Source of the DNA: Aquisalimonas sp. | GTDB lineage: Bacteria > Pseudomonadota > Gammaproteobacteria > Nitrococcales > Aquisalimonadaceae | Direction: 5' to 3' | Length of the DNA: 8,962 bases | NCBI GenBank assembly: GCA_007133445.1 | Contig: SLMR01000397.1 | Coordinates: 1 to 8,962 of the forward strand | Part shown: in pieces, positions 7,756 to 8,962 of the stretch | How the letters are laid out: the number at the start of each line of letters is the position of its first letter | How positions within the stretch are numbered: the first letter of the stretch is position 1 | Notes under the pieces: generated by a model | Seen by the model: only the letters and a program-made list of their open reading frames with translations | Database searches by the model: none | What the model was told of the DNA's origin: nothing | Translations under genes and position numbers: made by a program

Positions 7756-8538
7756 ATGAGTGAGCACGACCCAGCGGACAGTCGGCGGCGCACGATCCTG
7801 CGCCGGATGGGGGTGGACGTCTGGGTCCGCCGCGACGCCGTCACGGCTGCGACGGAAAGCCCTGTCGAGGCTCCCGCACCGGAAAGCCCCGCTCCCCCGC
7901 AGAACCCGGAGGTCACCTCGGCGGCAGCGCCAGCCACCAGGGCTGACACTGACGTCGCCAGCATGGATTGGCCGGATCTGGAAGCCGCGGTGTCCGGCTG
8001 CACCCTGTGCGAGCTCTGCCACAGTCGAACGCAGACCGTGTTCGGGGTGGGGCGCAGGGATGCCGACATCATGGTCATCGGCGAGGCGCCTGGCGCCGAG
8101 GAGGACCGGCAAGGGGAGCCTTTCGTGGGGCGTGCCGGCCAGCTGCTGGACAATATGCTGCGAGCGCTCGGGTATGGACGCGAGCAGGTGTTCATTGCCA
8201 ACATTCTCAAGTGCCGTCCACCCCGGAACCGGGACCCGGAACCCGGGGAGGCTGCGGCGTGCTGGCCTTACCTGGCCCGTCAGATCGCGCTGGTTGAACC
8301 CCGGGTGATCCTGGCCGTGGGGCGTATCGCGGCCCAGAACCTCCTGGATTCCGACAAGCCCCTACGCATGCTGCGACGTCAGGTGCACACCGTGGCACCG
8401 GCAGGCATCCCCGTGGTGGTGAGCTATCATCCGGCGTATCTGCTCCGGTCGCCGGCGGACAAAGCCAAGGCCTGGGCGGATCTCAAACGGCTGCGGGACT
8501 ACCTGCCGTCCCCGGCCGGTGCGGAGGAGCGTGCATGA
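7756..8538 (+). CDS. Family 4-type uracil-DNA glycosylase with [4Fe-4S] cluster
   Basis: This is a 260-aa uracil-DNA glycosylase of the family 4 (UDGa) type, which removes uracil from DNA at the start of base-excision repair. A conserved-looking N-terminal piece ([17 protein letters not shown], 11-27) is followed by a Pro/Ala/Glu-rich linker (about 30-68), then the catalytic domain. Cluster cysteines are C82 and C85 (CxxC), and C153 and C169 (15 residues between). Active-site motifs are GEAPGAEED (109-117), EPFVGRAG (121-128), [12 protein letters not shown] (150-161) and [10 protein letters not shown] (224-233). A further cysteine, C88, sits next to the first pair. The start is weakly supported: no good Shine-Dalgarno is visible, and it lies 21 nt after the pssA stop, so coupled translation is likely. 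Its TGA overlaps the rimI ATG (ATGA). It is not E. coli-type Ung. Confidence 0.92.
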   Translation: MSEHDPADSRRRTILRRMGVDVWVRRDAVTAATESPVEAPAPESPAPPQNPEVTSAAAPATRADTDVASMDWPDLEAAVSGCTLCELCHSRTQTVFGVGRRDADIMVIGEAPGAEEDRQGEPFVGRAGQLLDNMLRALGYGREQVFIANILKCRPPRNRDPEPGEAAACWPYLARQIALVEPRVILAVGRIAAQNLLDSDKPLRMLRRQVHTVAPAGIPVVVSYHPAYLLRSPADKAKAWADLKRLRDYLPSPAGAEERA

Positions 8539-8962
8539 GCGCCGTGGTCCGGGCGCCGGCCCCAGAAGTCCGGCGGATGCGTGAGCAGGACCTGCCCGAG
8601 GTGGTGGCCATCGAGCGCCAGGCCTACGATTTCCCCTGGACGCCGACGGTGTTCCGGGATTGCATGCGGGTCGGCTACGGCTGCTGGGTGCTGGTCGCCG
8701 GCGAGCGCCTGTCCGGCTATCTGGTGATGTCGGTGGTGGCCGGCGAGGGGCATGTGCTCAACATTTGCATTGACCCGGCGTACCACGGCAATGGCCTGGG
8801 GCGGTTCCTGCTCGCCGCCGGTATCGATCATGCCCGGCGTCTGGGGGCGGAGACGGTATTCCTGGAAGTGCGGCCTTCCAATACGCGCGCCGTGGAGCTC
8901 TATCGGCGCGCCGGCTTCTGCGAGGTCGGGGTACGGCCGGAGTACTACCCGGCGACCACCGG
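8535..8962 (+). CDS. rimI: Ribosomal protein S18-alanine N-acetyltransferase RimI (incomplete, runs off right edge)
   Basis: This is the first 142 complete codons of a GNAT acetyltransferase that acetylates the N-terminal alanine of ribosomal protein S18. Translation from ATG 8535 gives RimI-like features in order: EVRRMREQDLPEVVAIE (11-27), FPWTPTVF (33-40), GEGHVLNICIDP (70-81), the acetyl-CoA loop YHGNGLGRFLL (83-93), FLEVRPSNTRAVELYRRAGF (109-128) and GVRPEYYP (132-139). E111 and Y123 correspond to the proposed catalytic pair of E. coli RimI (E103, Y115). GGAGGAG at 8523-8529 sits 5 nt before the ATG, which overlaps the glycosylase stop as ATGA, a classic coupled arrangement. E. coli RimI is 148 aa, so little should be missing. 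No stop is reached in the window. Confidence 0.9.
   Translation, partial: MSAVVRAPAPEVRRMREQDLPEVVAIERQAYDFPWTPTVFRDCMRVGYGCWVLVAGERLSGYLVMSVVAGEGHVLNICIDPAYHGNGLGRFLLAAGIDHARRLGAETVFLEVRPSNTRAVELYRRAGFCEVGVRPEYYPATT

Noticed and set aside
6817..8112. Minus-strand open frame of 431 codons opposite pssA and the glycosylase
   Set aside because: It is antisense to conserved genes, of low-complexity charged composition, and starts inside the glycosylase gene.

Overview
The window is GC-rich (about two thirds G+C by eye) chromosomal DNA of a gammaproteobacterium. Every recognisable protein has a close gammaproteobacterial relative: a 338-aa class I ketol-acid reductoisomerase, an IlvH-type regulatory subunit, TrmH, a bacterial-type ProRS with an editing insertion, and a membrane-type PssA. 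The strongly acidic secreted DUF4124 protein and the high GC would suit a halotolerant Ectothiorhodospiraceae/Chromatiales-type organism. That family assignment is inference with low confidence.

Layout. Positions 1-436 (+) hold the 3' end of the Fe-S carrier ATPase gene apbC/mrp. It runs tail-to-tail, with a 17-nt overlap, into a minus-strand atypical SDR (YeeZ-like) gene at 420-1280. A 111-nt divergent gap separates the SDR gene from trmH (1392-2069, +). trmH converges, across only 21 nt, on a minus-strand cluster: a DUF4124 secreted protein (4528-4953), proS (2671-4380) and a secreted lytic transglycosylase (2091-2708) whose start lies inside the end of proS. A 285-nt divergent gap (4954-5238) then leads to the plus-strand half: ilvN/ilvH (5239-5733), ilvC (5800-6816), pssA (6970-7734), a family 4 uracil-DNA glycosylase (7756-8538) and rimI (8535 to the right edge, incomplete).

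How the genes work together. IlvN and IlvC belong to branched-chain amino-acid synthesis (regulation of acetolactate synthase, then the reductoisomerase step), but no catalytic large subunit lies next to ilvN in the window. Two clear stem-loops punctuate this cluster: a perfect 9-bp stem between ilvN and ilvC, and a 14-bp-plus stem just after ilvC, before pssA. pssA (phosphatidylserine synthesis), the glycosylase (uracil repair) and rimI (S18 N-terminal acetylation) look like a tightly packed run of housekeeping genes, the last two joined by an ATGA stop/start overlap.

Nearly all coding capacity is explained by conserved core genes. I saw no tRNA, rRNA, CRISPR array, insertion sequence, phage gene or toxin-antitoxin pair, and nothing that supports a previously undescribed system. 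The points worth a second look are small: overlaps, stem-loops, the lone ilvN, and the missing active-site lysine in the SDR protein.
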